From Hahellaceae bacterium (lineage in GTDB: Bacteria > Pseudomonadota > Gammaproteobacteria > Pseudomonadales > Oleiphilaceae), in NCBI GenBank assembly GCA_016744695.1, contig JADGDV010000001.1:62001-126000 (forward strand): a DNA stretch of 64,000 nt, in the 5' to 3' direction. How positions within the stretch are numbered: the first letter of the stretch is position 1; every line of letters starts with the position of its first letter. Below are positions 8,962-17,195 of this stretch, piece after piece. The position numbers were made by a program, and so were the translations under genes. The notes below the pieces were generated by a model. It was not told the DNA's origin. It made no database searches and saw only the letters and a program-made list of their open reading frames with translations.

Positions 8962-11761
8962 TTTTATCTACTTCACTCTCTTTACTCGCTGCGTGTTCAT
9001 CTAATCGGTGAATGGTTCCTTTAGCCCCATCCATTTTTATACGTTCGCCGTTTTTGATAATTTTTGTGATTCCGGGGATATTCACAATCGCTGGAATACC
9101 TAATTCGCGTGCAACGACGGCTGAGTGTGACAACGTTGAACCGCGTTCTACCAACAAACCACCCGCCGTAGGAAACAAAGGAGCCCAACCTGGATCAGTT
9201 CTTACGGTACACAGTATCTGACCCTCAAGACTTAACTCGTCATCAGGTGAGAAAATAAGCCGTACAGGCTGCTCTACAATGCCAGGGTAACAACCAATAC
9301 CTGATAGCTCTGAACTTTCCTCATCAAGCTCTTCGTTCACCCCTTTATATTCGTATGCATTATGATGATATACAGGGCCCCATGTACTAAAGTGATGCGG
9401 GAGCTCTTTATCTTCAAAACTGGCGAACTCCTCTTTACGCAATGTGGCTTGCGAGTTCAAAGAAGACACACTTCTACCTTCCATGTAAGCATCTAACTCC
9501 TCAACGGTTAAATAAAGAATATCTCGCGCTTCATTCAGTTGTTTATCCATCTGAAGTTGCTGACCGATTTCGATATAAATATCTCTATAAAGACCAAACA
9601 TACGTGTTCTTGCCAGACGCATATTTTCTCTATGCTTAATCGCTTCACGTAGTTTCTTTAAATGCTTTTTAAAGGTGATTAATTTTTTCTGACTAAACTG
9701 ATTTTCTATTTTACCAAATACCAGATGCTCAGCTTCATGCCTAAATGAGGCCTCATTGTTTGCTAGCGTATCTTCAGTTAAATCATCTCGACTTAAGAAG
9801 TTTTTAAGCACCGCAAACATAAAAGTAGGATCTTTGCGTAAGCTTATTGATTCAAGTTTTAGCTCACCAATTGTTCGATCACCATAAAGTTCAATATATT
9901 CCTGACACTGTTTATAAAACTCAGGAGATCGAACTTGAATGGCATCTAATAGAAATTGGTTCTCTGTTGATTCAACTATTTGTTTTAGATCATTATGTTG
10001 CCTAATGTAGCCACACATACGAAGCAACATCTTAGTAGGCTCGGTGCTTTCAATGCCATCTTCACCAGATAGCAAATTATTTTGCACAAGCTCAGGGTTT
10101 TCAACACCTATTTTGGTTAACCAATCATTCACTTTTCCGTTATAGATCATCACGTAAAAATCATTAACGATCGGCGTAGTCCAACGGTCCAACAAATTGG
10201 TATCTAACTGCTTGGCCAAGGCCATTAACTCTGCCATTTCCAAAGTATGTAGCTGATCACGTGGTATCGCTTGATACTCTTTTTGAAACATAGTCTTAAA
10301 CTCTTCAACAAGACTACCCATTTTTATAAAACGACTTAGCAAAGCAATCAACGCTCTCAACATAGTTGGAAGCTTTGATATCTTTTGAACCAAGGTTAGT
10401 TGAGAGTCCTGAATCATATCTACTGGGTCTTGAAGACCCATCATGCGTTCCATTGCTTCTTTGTTGGTTCCGAAGGATGGCAAAAATAACAAACCGCGAT
10501 ACCAGTTGTTAATATTATAATAAACACGCCCGTTGATAAGGCCTAGCATGTTTCTTAACATATCTTGATTAGCGCCTATCTCTTTTTCTGAGATACCCAT
10601 CAGTCGCATGGTTTGCTCATACACTGTTTTATAGGCTTGATTAGCAAAGCTAAAAGTAAGCGGTGTAGTCACACCACAATAACTTTCTTGTATATTAGAG
10701 TTATCCCAAACTATTCGGTCACCTTTTGCCTGGGTTGGTGAAGGCATTGAAGTCACCGGGCGGGTCTGAAGAATATAAACTGAGCCATCTTCTATAGTCC
10801 ACTCAATATCCTGTGGAAATAAACGGGCTTCAGCAATAGACTTACCGGTACGAATAAGCTGCTTAACTTGCTCATTAGTAAGGCAGGCAACATTCTTTAA
10901 TGCATCGTCAACCTCAGTTTCTATGGTACCAAGGCCTTTCTTTTCATCAAAAATCAGTTGTACATCTTTCTCATTAATCACTGATTCGATATCTTTGGCA
11001 TCTAAACTAACGGTATATTCATCGGTACTACAAAGGCCAGAGACAATGCCCTCTCCTGCTCCGTAACAGGCTGAAATTAAACCCTGATCACGGCGCCCTG
11101 TTATAGGCTGGGACGTAAACATCACCCCTGAAACTGAGCCAAAAATCATTCGCTGCACAATAACCGCTGCACGAATATTTCTATAATCAATTTTGTGATG
11201 CAAGCGATAAATAAGCGCTCGCTCTGTAAAGGCACTTGCAAATACACTTTTAACTGAATGAATAATGGCATTCAGTCCTTTTTGAAATAACTCAGAATCC
11301 ATTTGGCCGGCAAAGGATGCCGCAGCGGCATCTTCCCCTACAACCGATGAGCGAACCGCATAAAAATCATCAACCCCTTTAGGTAAGGTTAACAGTGCTT
11401 CACTAATTTTATCTTCAAGCTCCGAAGGTAAATTACCCGCCAATAATTTCTTACGGATGTCCGCAGAAAGCGGTCCAACATTCGAGCTAGACAAGTCTTT
11501 TAACTTACCGTCTATCCAGTCACCTAGCTTGTTTTCTGATACATAGCCATTAAATGCTTCAGTGGTAATTACAAACCACTCAGGCACATTAAAACCATTC
11601 CGTGTTAACCACGCCATCTGGCTGGCTTTTCCACCTAGGGTATTTTCACTGAAGCTTGATGCTTGCTCAGAAGATAAAATATACCTCGATGCTATGTTTT
11701 TATATTTCATACTGCCTTGATCATTCATATTGTCATTACTCAAACTGTTCAAACCCGTCAC
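8954..11761 (-). CDS. Phosphohistidine dikinase, rifampicin-phosphotransferase/PEP-synthase-like
   Basis: 935 residues. Residues ~35-340 are the PEP-synthase-type ATP-grasp domain (YAVRSSVVGEDAAAASFAGQ, YGAGEGIVSG, DIEWTIEDGSVYILQTRPV). Residues ~345-820 form a helical central region with no catalytic motif I recognise. Residues ~850-925 are the swivelling phosphohistidine domain, with catalytic His879 in STLSHSAVVARELGIPAI. The PEP/pyruvate-binding barrel of true PEP synthase and PPDK is absent. This ATP-grasp - substrate - His order is that of rifampicin phosphotransferase, which transfers the beta-phosphate of ATP to an alcohol and releases AMP and Pi. I infer a small-molecule or lipid-alcohol dikinase; the acceptor is unknown. 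The listed start is GTG with no visible Shine-Dalgarno; ATG at 11710, four bases after AAGG, is a good alternative. It sits 32 bases after the HMG-CoA reductase gene. Confidence 0.85.
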   Translation of the reverse strand: MTGLNSLSNDNMNDQGSMKYKNIASRYILSSEQASSFSENTLGGKASQMAWLTRNGFNVPEWFVITTEAFNGYVSENKLGDWIDGKLKDLSSSNVGPLSADIRKKLLAGNLPSELEDKISEALLTLPKGVDDFYAVRSSVVGEDAAAASFAGQMDSELFQKGLNAIIHSVKSVFASAFTERALIYRLHHKIDYRNIRAAVIVQRMIFGSVSGVMFTSQPITGRRDQGLISACYGAGEGIVSGLCSTDEYTVSLDAKDIESVINEKDVQLIFDEKKGLGTIETEVDDALKNVACLTNEQVKQLIRTGKSIAEARLFPQDIEWTIEDGSVYILQTRPVTSMPSPTQAKGDRIVWDNSNIQESYCGVTTPLTFSFANQAYKTVYEQTMRLMGISEKEIGANQDMLRNMLGLINGRVYYNINNWYRGLLFLPSFGTNKEAMERMMGLQDPVDMIQDSQLTLVQKISKLPTMLRALIALLSRFIKMGSLVEEFKTMFQKEYQAIPRDQLHTLEMAELMALAKQLDTNLLDRWTTPIVNDFYVMIYNGKVNDWLTKIGVENPELVQNNLLSGEDGIESTEPTKMLLRMCGYIRQHNDLKQIVESTENQFLLDAIQVRSPEFYKQCQEYIELYGDRTIGELKLESISLRKDPTFMFAVLKNFLSRDDLTEDTLANNEASFRHEAEHLVFGKIENQFSQKKLITFKKHLKKLREAIKHRENMRLARTRMFGLYRDIYIEIGQQLQMDKQLNEARDILYLTVEELDAYMEGRSVSSLNSQATLRKEEFASFEDKELPHHFSTWGPVYHHNAYEYKGVNEELDEESSELSGIGCYPGIVEQPVRLIFSPDDELSLEGQILCTVRTDPGWAPLFPTAGGLLVERGSTLSHSAVVARELGIPAIVNIPGITKIIKNGERIKMDGAKGTIHRLDEHAASKESEVDKNE

Positions 11762-11793
11762 TCACACATTTTCGCTAAAACGTTAATACACAA

Positions 11794-14583
11794 CTAGCCC
11801 TTACAAATACGCTCAACCTCAAACATAAGTATGCGTCTAAAATTGACATGGACTCGTTCCATAAACTTATAGTGCCTGAATGTATGAGCCATAGCGTAAA
11901 GCGACATTCTAGTAATCAGTAAGTCAGTAAAACAAAGAGTAAAGCCCTCTCTCCAAGCGGTAGCATCTATTTCAACACCTGTATTTTTTTCTAATTCAAC
12001 ACGGTGAAATTCAATAAACTCTTCAACCTCTTCTCTTGTAAAGTCACCCGTTAACGTAAACGCAAGCAACTCTGCCACATCATATTGAGGTAAGTGAATA
12101 GTCGCGAGTTCCCAATCGTAAGCGCACAAACGTAAACCATCAGCTGTTTTTCTGAAGGCTATATTTCGAGGATTAAAATCATTATGTATCAATGTCTTCG
12201 GCATTTTTTCTATGCGAGGCCAAAGCTTAGAAAACGATTTAACCAAGTCTCTGAACTGCACTAAGTCTTGGTCTGAAAACCATTCAGGGAATTCTTCACG
12301 AGCATGAACCCCCAGCATCTCCCATAAGCGCTGTTTTTCTACTCTACCTTCTGTTGTGGGCTCATCCATAATCCAAGGTTGCTGTCTAAGTTCATCTTCA
12401 CGGCCATACCAAATACTATGAACCTCTGCGATTCCCTTGATAGCCACTCGAATATGTTCAGGCGTCCAGCCCGATACATCATCCGCCGTATCCATCAGTA
12501 CCATGTCTTTCATTAGCTCTTGTACAATCACGTAGGCTTCTCGTTCTTCACCCTCATACACGCCATAAATTAATGGGGTGTTTTTGGTAAAACGAGGGTC
12601 TTTCTGTGTCATCACGGCTAATTCACGCTGATGACAGCCTCTGAACCCTAACTGATCTTTAAAACGATTATATTCCTGAGCTAAACGAGGGTCACACATA
12701 GCCGCCATACTGTTTAACATCATGATGACTTCAGCATCTAAAGGCTTAACTTTTACCATTACTTCTTTGATTTCATGCTTACCAAGATCATTTGTTAACT
12801 CAAGAGAATAAGGAAAGTGACCGAGAATTTTATTCACTTTATGAGCGGTGAGCTCGGTGATAATACTGCTGCCTTTTGATTCATGACTTACAGGTTCAGC
12901 CGAACCTACCGTTATGTGCTCACTATCAAATTGCTCACGCATAATACGCTGGAAGAATTGAGCGTTAAGATCACCCTGCTTTAAAGTATCTACCGGTCTA
13001 TTTCGACCTAACTTTTCATGTGCACTGGCAAATTGACCGCTGGCTATGGCCGACAAAGTAGACAAATCAAGCGCAAGACAATAACCACAAATAATTTCAG
13101 CTAAGCGCCCTGCGTTTCCTGGCCCTGCACACCCTAACAACTCTAAGCACTCTTTCTGATGAGCTAAGCTGGTACCTCCCCCTACTGTCCCTATAACCAG
13201 ACTAGGTAGTATCATGCTTGCATAAACACCTTGCCCGTCATCCGTTAATTCAAGGTGGAACTGACCAATAGACGATTCATGTACACAGGCGATATCCTGC
13301 CCTGTAGCGGTAAACATTGCGCCTATCACATTAGCAATATTAATATTAATGCCCACCATGCCAGCACCCACACTACCAGTAACAAAGTTCTGGTAAGCTT
13401 CAACCAGTAACTTGGGAGTTACTTTTAATACACGCTCAGTATGCTCTGCAGGCAAAATACATTCTGCCATCACTCTTACACCACGGCCTTTAAGAAAAGA
13501 CTGGTACGTTACTTTTTTATCATTAGACAGATTGGCCTCTATCATGAAGTTTTCGAATTTCAATGATTCGAATTGCTTCATCTGCTCCATTACCCAAAGG
13601 CAGGCCTGCCAAGTACAGGTCGTCGTCATATTCTGACCCGCGGCATCTCCTGTCTCATAAACAAAGTGAACATGAACCGCTTTACCAAAAACCTGTGGAT
13701 CTACTTCTTTAAGATCTGCATAATTTGAAAATCGCTGGGTCTGATCTTTAATTTCATTAAAGTGACTCTCCACCCAACTGGCAAAAAATAATGCGTCTTG
13801 CATATTCCCTAGAACAAACAAGGGCACTCGTAGCATGCGCTGACCAAGGACTTTAGTATTCACACCACCACAACGTGATAATACCGTAGCACCACGAGTG
13901 GCAGAGGCAACCAAGGCCCCTTCTGATGTGGCCATAGGCGCGTACATTAAGCCATTTACATTTTGACCATTAATAAGCAGAGGGCCAGCAACGCCAACAG
14001 GAATTTCAACCGAGCCAATAAAGGCCTCAATATTACTCATTAGCTTATTAGCATCGAACGAGTTCTTTTCAACGGTCTTAAGCTTTGCACCCGTACTTTC
14101 TCTGATAAATGCTAAGCGTTCTAGTCTAGCTTCTTCCGTATATACCCCGCGAGCAGGTACCTTTGGCAAGGTTAAGGCATCATAAATAGGTGCATCTTTA
14201 CTTCTATCATTCTCTCTATGTATCCAATACAACACTTGCCACAGCGCACTGGCATTAGCAGCATCCAACACTGATGTTTTCACTTCAAGTAACTGGACTC
14301 GCCCACCATCGGTATTAATAGTGGTTGAAATAGGTGAACTTGAAACAAGTAAATTAGTATCACAAAGATGTTCACCATCTATGGCAATTTTGCAATGTTC
14401 AATAGGCGTGTCAGTCATCAACTGACTAAGTTTGTCGGATGACTCAATGGTGAATATTAAGCCATTTGGGGTCACTGTAGAGATATCACCCAATAACGTT
14501 TCACCGTTTAAAATAAACGATAAAACCCCTTTGTGTACTGTGTTATTAAGAAAGTTTCCATGCTCTTGACTGTTAGGTAACAT
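11794..14583 (-). CDS. HMG-CoA reductase (class I type) fused to APH-family kinase
   Basis: 929 residues. Residues ~130-575 are an HMG-CoA reductase: Glu221 (ATSEGALVASATRGA), Lys356/357 (SNDKK before KGRGVRVMAE), Asp430 (ATGQD) and His522 (ASAHEKLGRNRP) match the four catalytic residues, and the surrounding segments are of class I type. The enzyme should reduce HMG-CoA to mevalonate with NADPH. Residues ~600-929 are an aminoglycoside/choline-phosphotransferase-type kinase with the catalytic loop LIHNDFNPRN (798-807) and metal-binding Asp823 (AYDWE). Residues 1-110 are an unassigned beta-rich domain. Known bacterial HMG-CoA reductases are not normally fused to a kinase, so the kinase may phosphorylate mevalonate or a derivative; this is inference. 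ATG 14583 has GGAG nine bases upstream. Second gene of the operon, 60 bases after the UbiA gene. No other mevalonate-pathway gene is present here. Confidence 0.88.
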   Translation of the reverse strand: MLPNSQEHGNFLNNTVHKGVLSFILNGETLLGDISTVTPNGLIFTIESSDKLSQLMTDTPIEHCKIAIDGEHLCDTNLLVSSSPISTTINTDGGRVQLLEVKTSVLDAANASALWQVLYWIHRENDRSKDAPIYDALTLPKVPARGVYTEEARLERLAFIRESTGAKLKTVEKNSFDANKLMSNIEAFIGSVEIPVGVAGPLLINGQNVNGLMYAPMATSEGALVASATRGATVLSRCGGVNTKVLGQRMLRVPLFVLGNMQDALFFASWVESHFNEIKDQTQRFSNYADLKEVDPQVFGKAVHVHFVYETGDAAGQNMTTTCTWQACLWVMEQMKQFESLKFENFMIEANLSNDKKVTYQSFLKGRGVRVMAECILPAEHTERVLKVTPKLLVEAYQNFVTGSVGAGMVGININIANVIGAMFTATGQDIACVHESSIGQFHLELTDDGQGVYASMILPSLVIGTVGGGTSLAHQKECLELLGCAGPGNAGRLAEIICGYCLALDLSTLSAIASGQFASAHEKLGRNRPVDTLKQGDLNAQFFQRIMREQFDSEHITVGSAEPVSHESKGSSIITELTAHKVNKILGHFPYSLELTNDLGKHEIKEVMVKVKPLDAEVIMMLNSMAAMCDPRLAQEYNRFKDQLGFRGCHQRELAVMTQKDPRFTKNTPLIYGVYEGEEREAYVIVQELMKDMVLMDTADDVSGWTPEHIRVAIKGIAEVHSIWYGREDELRQQPWIMDEPTTEGRVEKQRLWEMLGVHAREEFPEWFSDQDLVQFRDLVKSFSKLWPRIEKMPKTLIHNDFNPRNIAFRKTADGLRLCAYDWELATIHLPQYDVAELLAFTLTGDFTREEVEEFIEFHRVELEKNTGVEIDATAWREGFTLCFTDLLITRMSLYAMAHTFRHYKFMERVHVNFRRILMFEVERICKG

Positions 14584-14643
14584 TAATCGCTACTCCGCCT
14601 ATAAATACTATGATAGAAATAAACACAAACAACGTAATCAGCC

Positions 14644-15663
14644 TTACAGCACTGTAAAAGTGATTCCGCGATTAACAAACACACTAACGATTAAAACGAT
14701 GTAGCCCAATAGTGTAACTAAGGCCACAGCCATTTCATTTTTTTCCCTACCTTTTTCAGAGGGCTCCTTAATAAAACTAAATAGGCTTTTTAAACATAAA
14801 ATCAATATAGCAAGTAACACCACCAATGCAGGCCAATAATCAGTGCCTCCTATTTGGTAGATAATAAAACACTGAGTACTGATCATGCCCAGCACTAATA
14901 AAATAACGATTAGGGCAGCTCCTTTTGCACCAAAAATTCTTGAGTACGAGTCAACCGTGTCACGCTCTTCTTCTGGCCCTCTGGTTTTACGGGTTATTTC
15001 AAACGCAAAACCACTAATAAAAGCTAATACACCTAAGGCAATAATTTCGTTGCTCAATGGTGTGCCGGGGTTACCCATCTGCACCAACCACCAAACCATA
15101 AAAAACATAATTAGCATGTGAGAAAAGGCATACAAAGTAAGACGTTTTTCTAACCACTCACCGCAAAAAAATTCTTTTCCCAGTAGGCAAGTCCAACCAA
15201 ACACTAGCGCCCAAGCAGTTAATGCTGACCCTATTAATGAAGGGCTATCAAGCAAAGAGGTATTACCTAAATAAAGTGAGTTACCAACGTGTAACCTATC
15301 AATAATAATCGAATAAATGATCTGTAAAGCAATCGCAATAAGAGCTAAGCCTTTAAGGTGCTTAAGTGTAATCACCCCACTTTGCAAAATACGTTGAGGA
15401 TGATTCAACACATCAAGATCATAATCCTTGTGCTCATCAAAAATACGAACAACCAGAAAAAAACTCCAGGTAACCAAGCAACCAGCCACATCAATCAAGG
15501 CAAGAGATATCTCTCCGTCCGTAGATGAATAGCGTGCTAATACAGCAGCTGTAAGATAAAGAATAAAAAAGAGTAAAGCATTTACAAATGGAAATCGTTC
15601 ATCCATCCACGCTTTGATTCTAGATGACAGTGGTGATTCAATCGTTATGGAAGTTGCATTCAC
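14644..15663 (-). CDS. UbiA-family membrane prenyltransferase
   Basis: 339 residues and about eight to nine transmembrane helices. The first aspartate-rich motif is RIFDEHKDYDLD (73-84), matching NDxxDxxxD with Arg replacing Asn, and the second is ERDTVDSYSRIFG (about 232-244), matching DxxxDxxxG. These bind Mg2+ and prenyl diphosphate. UbiA enzymes attach prenyl chains to aromatic rings, haem, or, in archaea, to geranylgeranylglyceryl phosphate. The acceptor is not evident. It is first in the operon, starts with GTG preceded by AAGGA eight bases upstream, and has a 335-base AT-rich region in front carrying a candidate promoter. The sequence is diverged from ubiquinone-pathway UbiA, whose gene normally lies beside ubiC, so a role in the specialised lipid pathway is more likely. 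Confidence 0.75.
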   Translation of the reverse strand: MNATSITIESPLSSRIKAWMDERFPFVNALLFFILYLTAAVLARYSSTDGEISLALIDVAGCLVTWSFFLVVRIFDEHKDYDLDVLNHPQRILQSGVITLKHLKGLALIAIALQIIYSIIIDRLHVGNSLYLGNTSLLDSPSLIGSALTAWALVFGWTCLLGKEFFCGEWLEKRLTLYAFSHMLIMFFMVWWLVQMGNPGTPLSNEIIALGVLAFISGFAFEITRKTRGPEEERDTVDSYSRIFGAKGAALIVILLVLGMISTQCFIIYQIGGTDYWPALVVLLAILILCLKSLFSFIKEPSEKGREKNEMAVALVTLLGYIVLIVSVFVNRGITFTVL

Positions 15664-15748
15664 GTCAGGGGTCCTTAACAGGATAATATTTGGCCGTCAT
15701 ATCTATACATTCAACCTTAATACTTTAGTACTAATGTCGAATTCATAC

Positions 15749-15777
15749 GTTAAAGTAGACGGCAACTTATGTTTCAA
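15749..15777 (-). promoter_or_regulatory. Candidate promoter of the seven-gene lipid operon
   Basis: On the minus strand TTGAAA (15777-15772) is followed, after 17 bases, by TTTAAC (15754-15749): five of six and four of six matches to sigma-70 boxes. Transcription would begin near 15742, leaving an ~80-base leader before the GTG. The palindrome TTAGTACTAA (15725-15734) would then lie at about +8 to +17, a position suited to a repressor. Confidence 0.45.
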
Positions 15778-15859
15778 TTTGTAACATTATTGCATTTTTT
15801 CTTCTTCTTGTTAATTTGTACCACTTAAGATTTTTAAATATATTACATTTGTACACATT
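15776..15859 (-). repeat. Three repeated TACAAAT elements upstream of the lipid operon
   Basis: Read on the minus strand: TGTTACAAATT (15786-15776), TGGTACAAATT (15823-15813) and GTGTACAAATG (15856-15846). The shared core is TACAAAT. Spacings are 37 and 33 bases, about three helical turns, and the first element abuts the candidate -35 box, an arrangement typical of activator or repressor sites. The cognate protein is unknown. Confidence 0.45.
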
Positions 15860-15908
15860 TTAGTTTTTCCTAAAACACTGCATTCAACCAATGAGCCAAG
15901 CTAATTTT

Positions 15909-15935
15909 TTGGTTTAATGTTTTATCTGGTATAAT
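15909..15935 (+). promoter_or_regulatory. Extended -10 promoter for the pterin synthase-like gene
   Basis: TGGTATAAT (15927-15935) is a perfect TATAAT with the extended TGn element. A weak TTGGTT lies 15 bases upstream (15909-15914). The start of transcription would be near 15942, about 57 bases before the ATG at 15999. Confidence 0.65.
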
Positions 15936-15998
15936 GCTTAGCCTGTTTGTAATATCTTTTTCTCTGTATTTTCCTTAAATAATCATCGGCCATCTTTC

Positions 15999-16850
15999 AT
16001 GAACCAACTTTTTGTAGACAACCTTACTGTTATTGATTTTTCTTACCTTCATGCAGAACGAGGCATCTTGGGAGAAAGCTGGATTGTCGATGTGGAATTA
16101 CAGGGAGAACTTGATGAGCAAGGTATGCTCTTTGATTTTGGCGACGTTAAAAAGAAAATTAAATCTATTATCGACAATGAAGTCGACCATAAATTAGTAA
16201 TACCATCAGCACACCCTAGCGTAACGGTGACTAAACAAGACTCATACATAGACTTGGTGTTTGACTCGGCAACGGGAGAACAAATTATTCACCACTCCCC
16301 CATTGAAGCCTTAACAGAGATTGAAGATACTACGATTAATAAGGCATGTGTTTCTGCCTATCTTTGTGAAAAAATACTTAAACAACTCCCATCTAATGTG
16401 ACAGGCATAACACTTAACCTCAGAGAAGAAGTCATTCAGGGTGATTTTTATCACTACAGTCATGGTTTAAAGAAGCATAAAGGCAATTGCCAACGTATTG
16501 CACACGGACACCGCTCTACAATTGAAATTACTAAAGATGGCAAACGTAATAAAAGCCTAGAAAGTCAGTGGGCAAATACATTTAAAGACATCTACATCGG
16601 CACCATTGAAGATAAAGTTGAGCAGCCTGATATAAATAATATCCCACACACACAATTTTCTTATATTTCAGATCAAGGTACATTCAAAATAACGCTGCCT
16701 ACACGCCAAGTCTACCTAATGAATACAGACTCAACAGTAGAATGGATTGCGACGCATATTGCAGAGGAGCTAAAGAAGCAAACTCCATCTAGTCATTTTA
16801 AAGTGAAAGCATTTGAAGGTGTTGGCAAAGGAGCTATCGCTGAAAGATAA
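15999..16850 (+). CDS. Two-domain 6-pyruvoyl/6-carboxy-tetrahydropterin synthase-like protein
   Basis: 283 residues, about twice the length of single-domain QueD. The N-terminal half (~1-115) has the T-fold pattern (FSYLHAERGILG, GMLFDFGDVKKKI, DHKLVIP) but lacks the HGH zinc motif. The C-terminal half (~145-283) keeps the zinc- and catalysis-type residues in SHGLKKHKGNCQRIAHGH: one His, a Cys and the HGH pair. It is therefore probably a tandem duplication with one active and one degenerate domain. QueD-type enzymes convert dihydroneopterin triphosphate to carboxytetrahydropterin for queuosine; this longer branch is widespread in gammaproteobacteria with unclear function. It is single, with its own extended -10 promoter and a strong downstream terminator. 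Confidence 0.78.
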   Translation: MNQLFVDNLTVIDFSYLHAERGILGESWIVDVELQGELDEQGMLFDFGDVKKKIKSIIDNEVDHKLVIPSAHPSVTVTKQDSYIDLVFDSATGEQIIHHSPIEALTEIEDTTINKACVSAYLCEKILKQLPSNVTGITLNLREEVIQGDFYHYSHGLKKHKGNCQRIAHGHRSTIEITKDGKRNKSLESQWANTFKDIYIGTIEDKVEQPDINNIPHTQFSYISDQGTFKITLPTRQVYLMNTDSTVEWIATHIAEELKKQTPSSHFKVKAFEGVGKGAIAER

Positions 16851-16900
16851 ATAGCATCTTTTTTTCAGGAAGGAATAGAAGGAATAACAGACAAAAAAAA

Positions 16901-16928
16901 ACCAGAAGCGATTGCTTCTGGTTTTTTT
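16901..16928. terminator. Bidirectional rho-independent terminator
   Basis: ACCAGAAGC (16901-16909), loop GATT, GCTTCTGGT (16914-16922), then a run of seven Ts. A run of As precedes it, so it can end both the pterin synthase-like transcript and the oppositely transcribed tRNA pair. Confidence 0.92.
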
Positions 16929-16936
16929 AAAATAAT

Positions 16937-17012
16937 TGGCGTCCCCTAGGGGAGTCGAACCCCTGTTACCGCCGTGAAAGGGCGGTGTCCTAGGCCTCTA
17001 GACGAAGGGGAC
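16937..17012 (-). tRNA. tRNA-Glu (anticodon TTC)
   Basis: 76 bases including encoded CCA. On the minus strand it begins GTCCCCTTCGTCTAGAGG, has anticodon loop CTTTCAC within a CCGCC/GGCGG stem, a T-arm GGTTCGA and ends GGGGACGCCA. It is nearly identical to Escherichia coli tRNA-Glu. It follows tRNA-Ala on the same strand and is close to gltX, the enzyme that charges it. Confidence 0.97.
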
Positions 17013-17045
17013 CCGGAACTTATGCTGTTTTGTCAGCAGATGATT

Positions 17046-17121
17046 TGGTGGAGCCATGCGGGATCGAACCGCAGACCTCAACGCTGCCAGCGTTGCGCTC
17101 TCCCAGCTGAGCTATGGCCCC
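17046..17121 (-). tRNA. tRNA-Ala (anticodon GGC)
   Basis: 76 bases including encoded CCA. The minus strand begins GGGGCCATAGCTCAGC, has anticodon stem CAACG/CGTTG with loop CTGGCAG (anticodon GGC) and ends GGCTCCACCA. It is the first gene of a two-tRNA unit with its own promoter at 17140-17168. Confidence 0.97.
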
Positions 17122-17139
17122 AATGCATCATCGGGGCGT

Positions 17140-17168
17140 ATAATATTGAGTTCACTTCACTGAGTCAA
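17140..17168 (-). promoter_or_regulatory. Strong promoter of the tRNA-Ala/tRNA-Glu unit
   Basis: Minus strand TTGACT (17168-17163), 17-base spacer, TATTAT (17145-17140), followed by ACGCCCCG, a GC-rich discriminator as in stable-RNA promoters under stringent control. The start of transcription would be near 17133, just ahead of tRNA-Ala. Confidence 0.82.
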
Positions 17169-17195
17169 GCTCTATTTTATCAGACTTTTTTGAAC

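Larger units (their letters stand above)
15664..15998. other. Divergent AT-rich regulatory region
   Basis: 335 bases without a gene, between the divergently transcribed UbiA-type gene and the pterin synthase-like gene. It holds one candidate promoter in each direction, a perfect 10-base palindrome (TTAGTACTAA), and three repeated elements with core TACAAAT, described separately. No RNA gene or small ORF with a convincing ribosome-binding site is visible. Confidence 0.7.

Noticed and set aside
5008-15663. Complete archaeal ether-lipid or mevalonate pathway
   Set aside because: Only HMG-CoA reductase, a UbiA-type enzyme, CarS-like and CDP-alcohol transferase are present; mevalonate kinase (GHMP), decarboxylase, G1P dehydrogenase, GGGP synthase and geranylgeranyl reductase are absent from the window.
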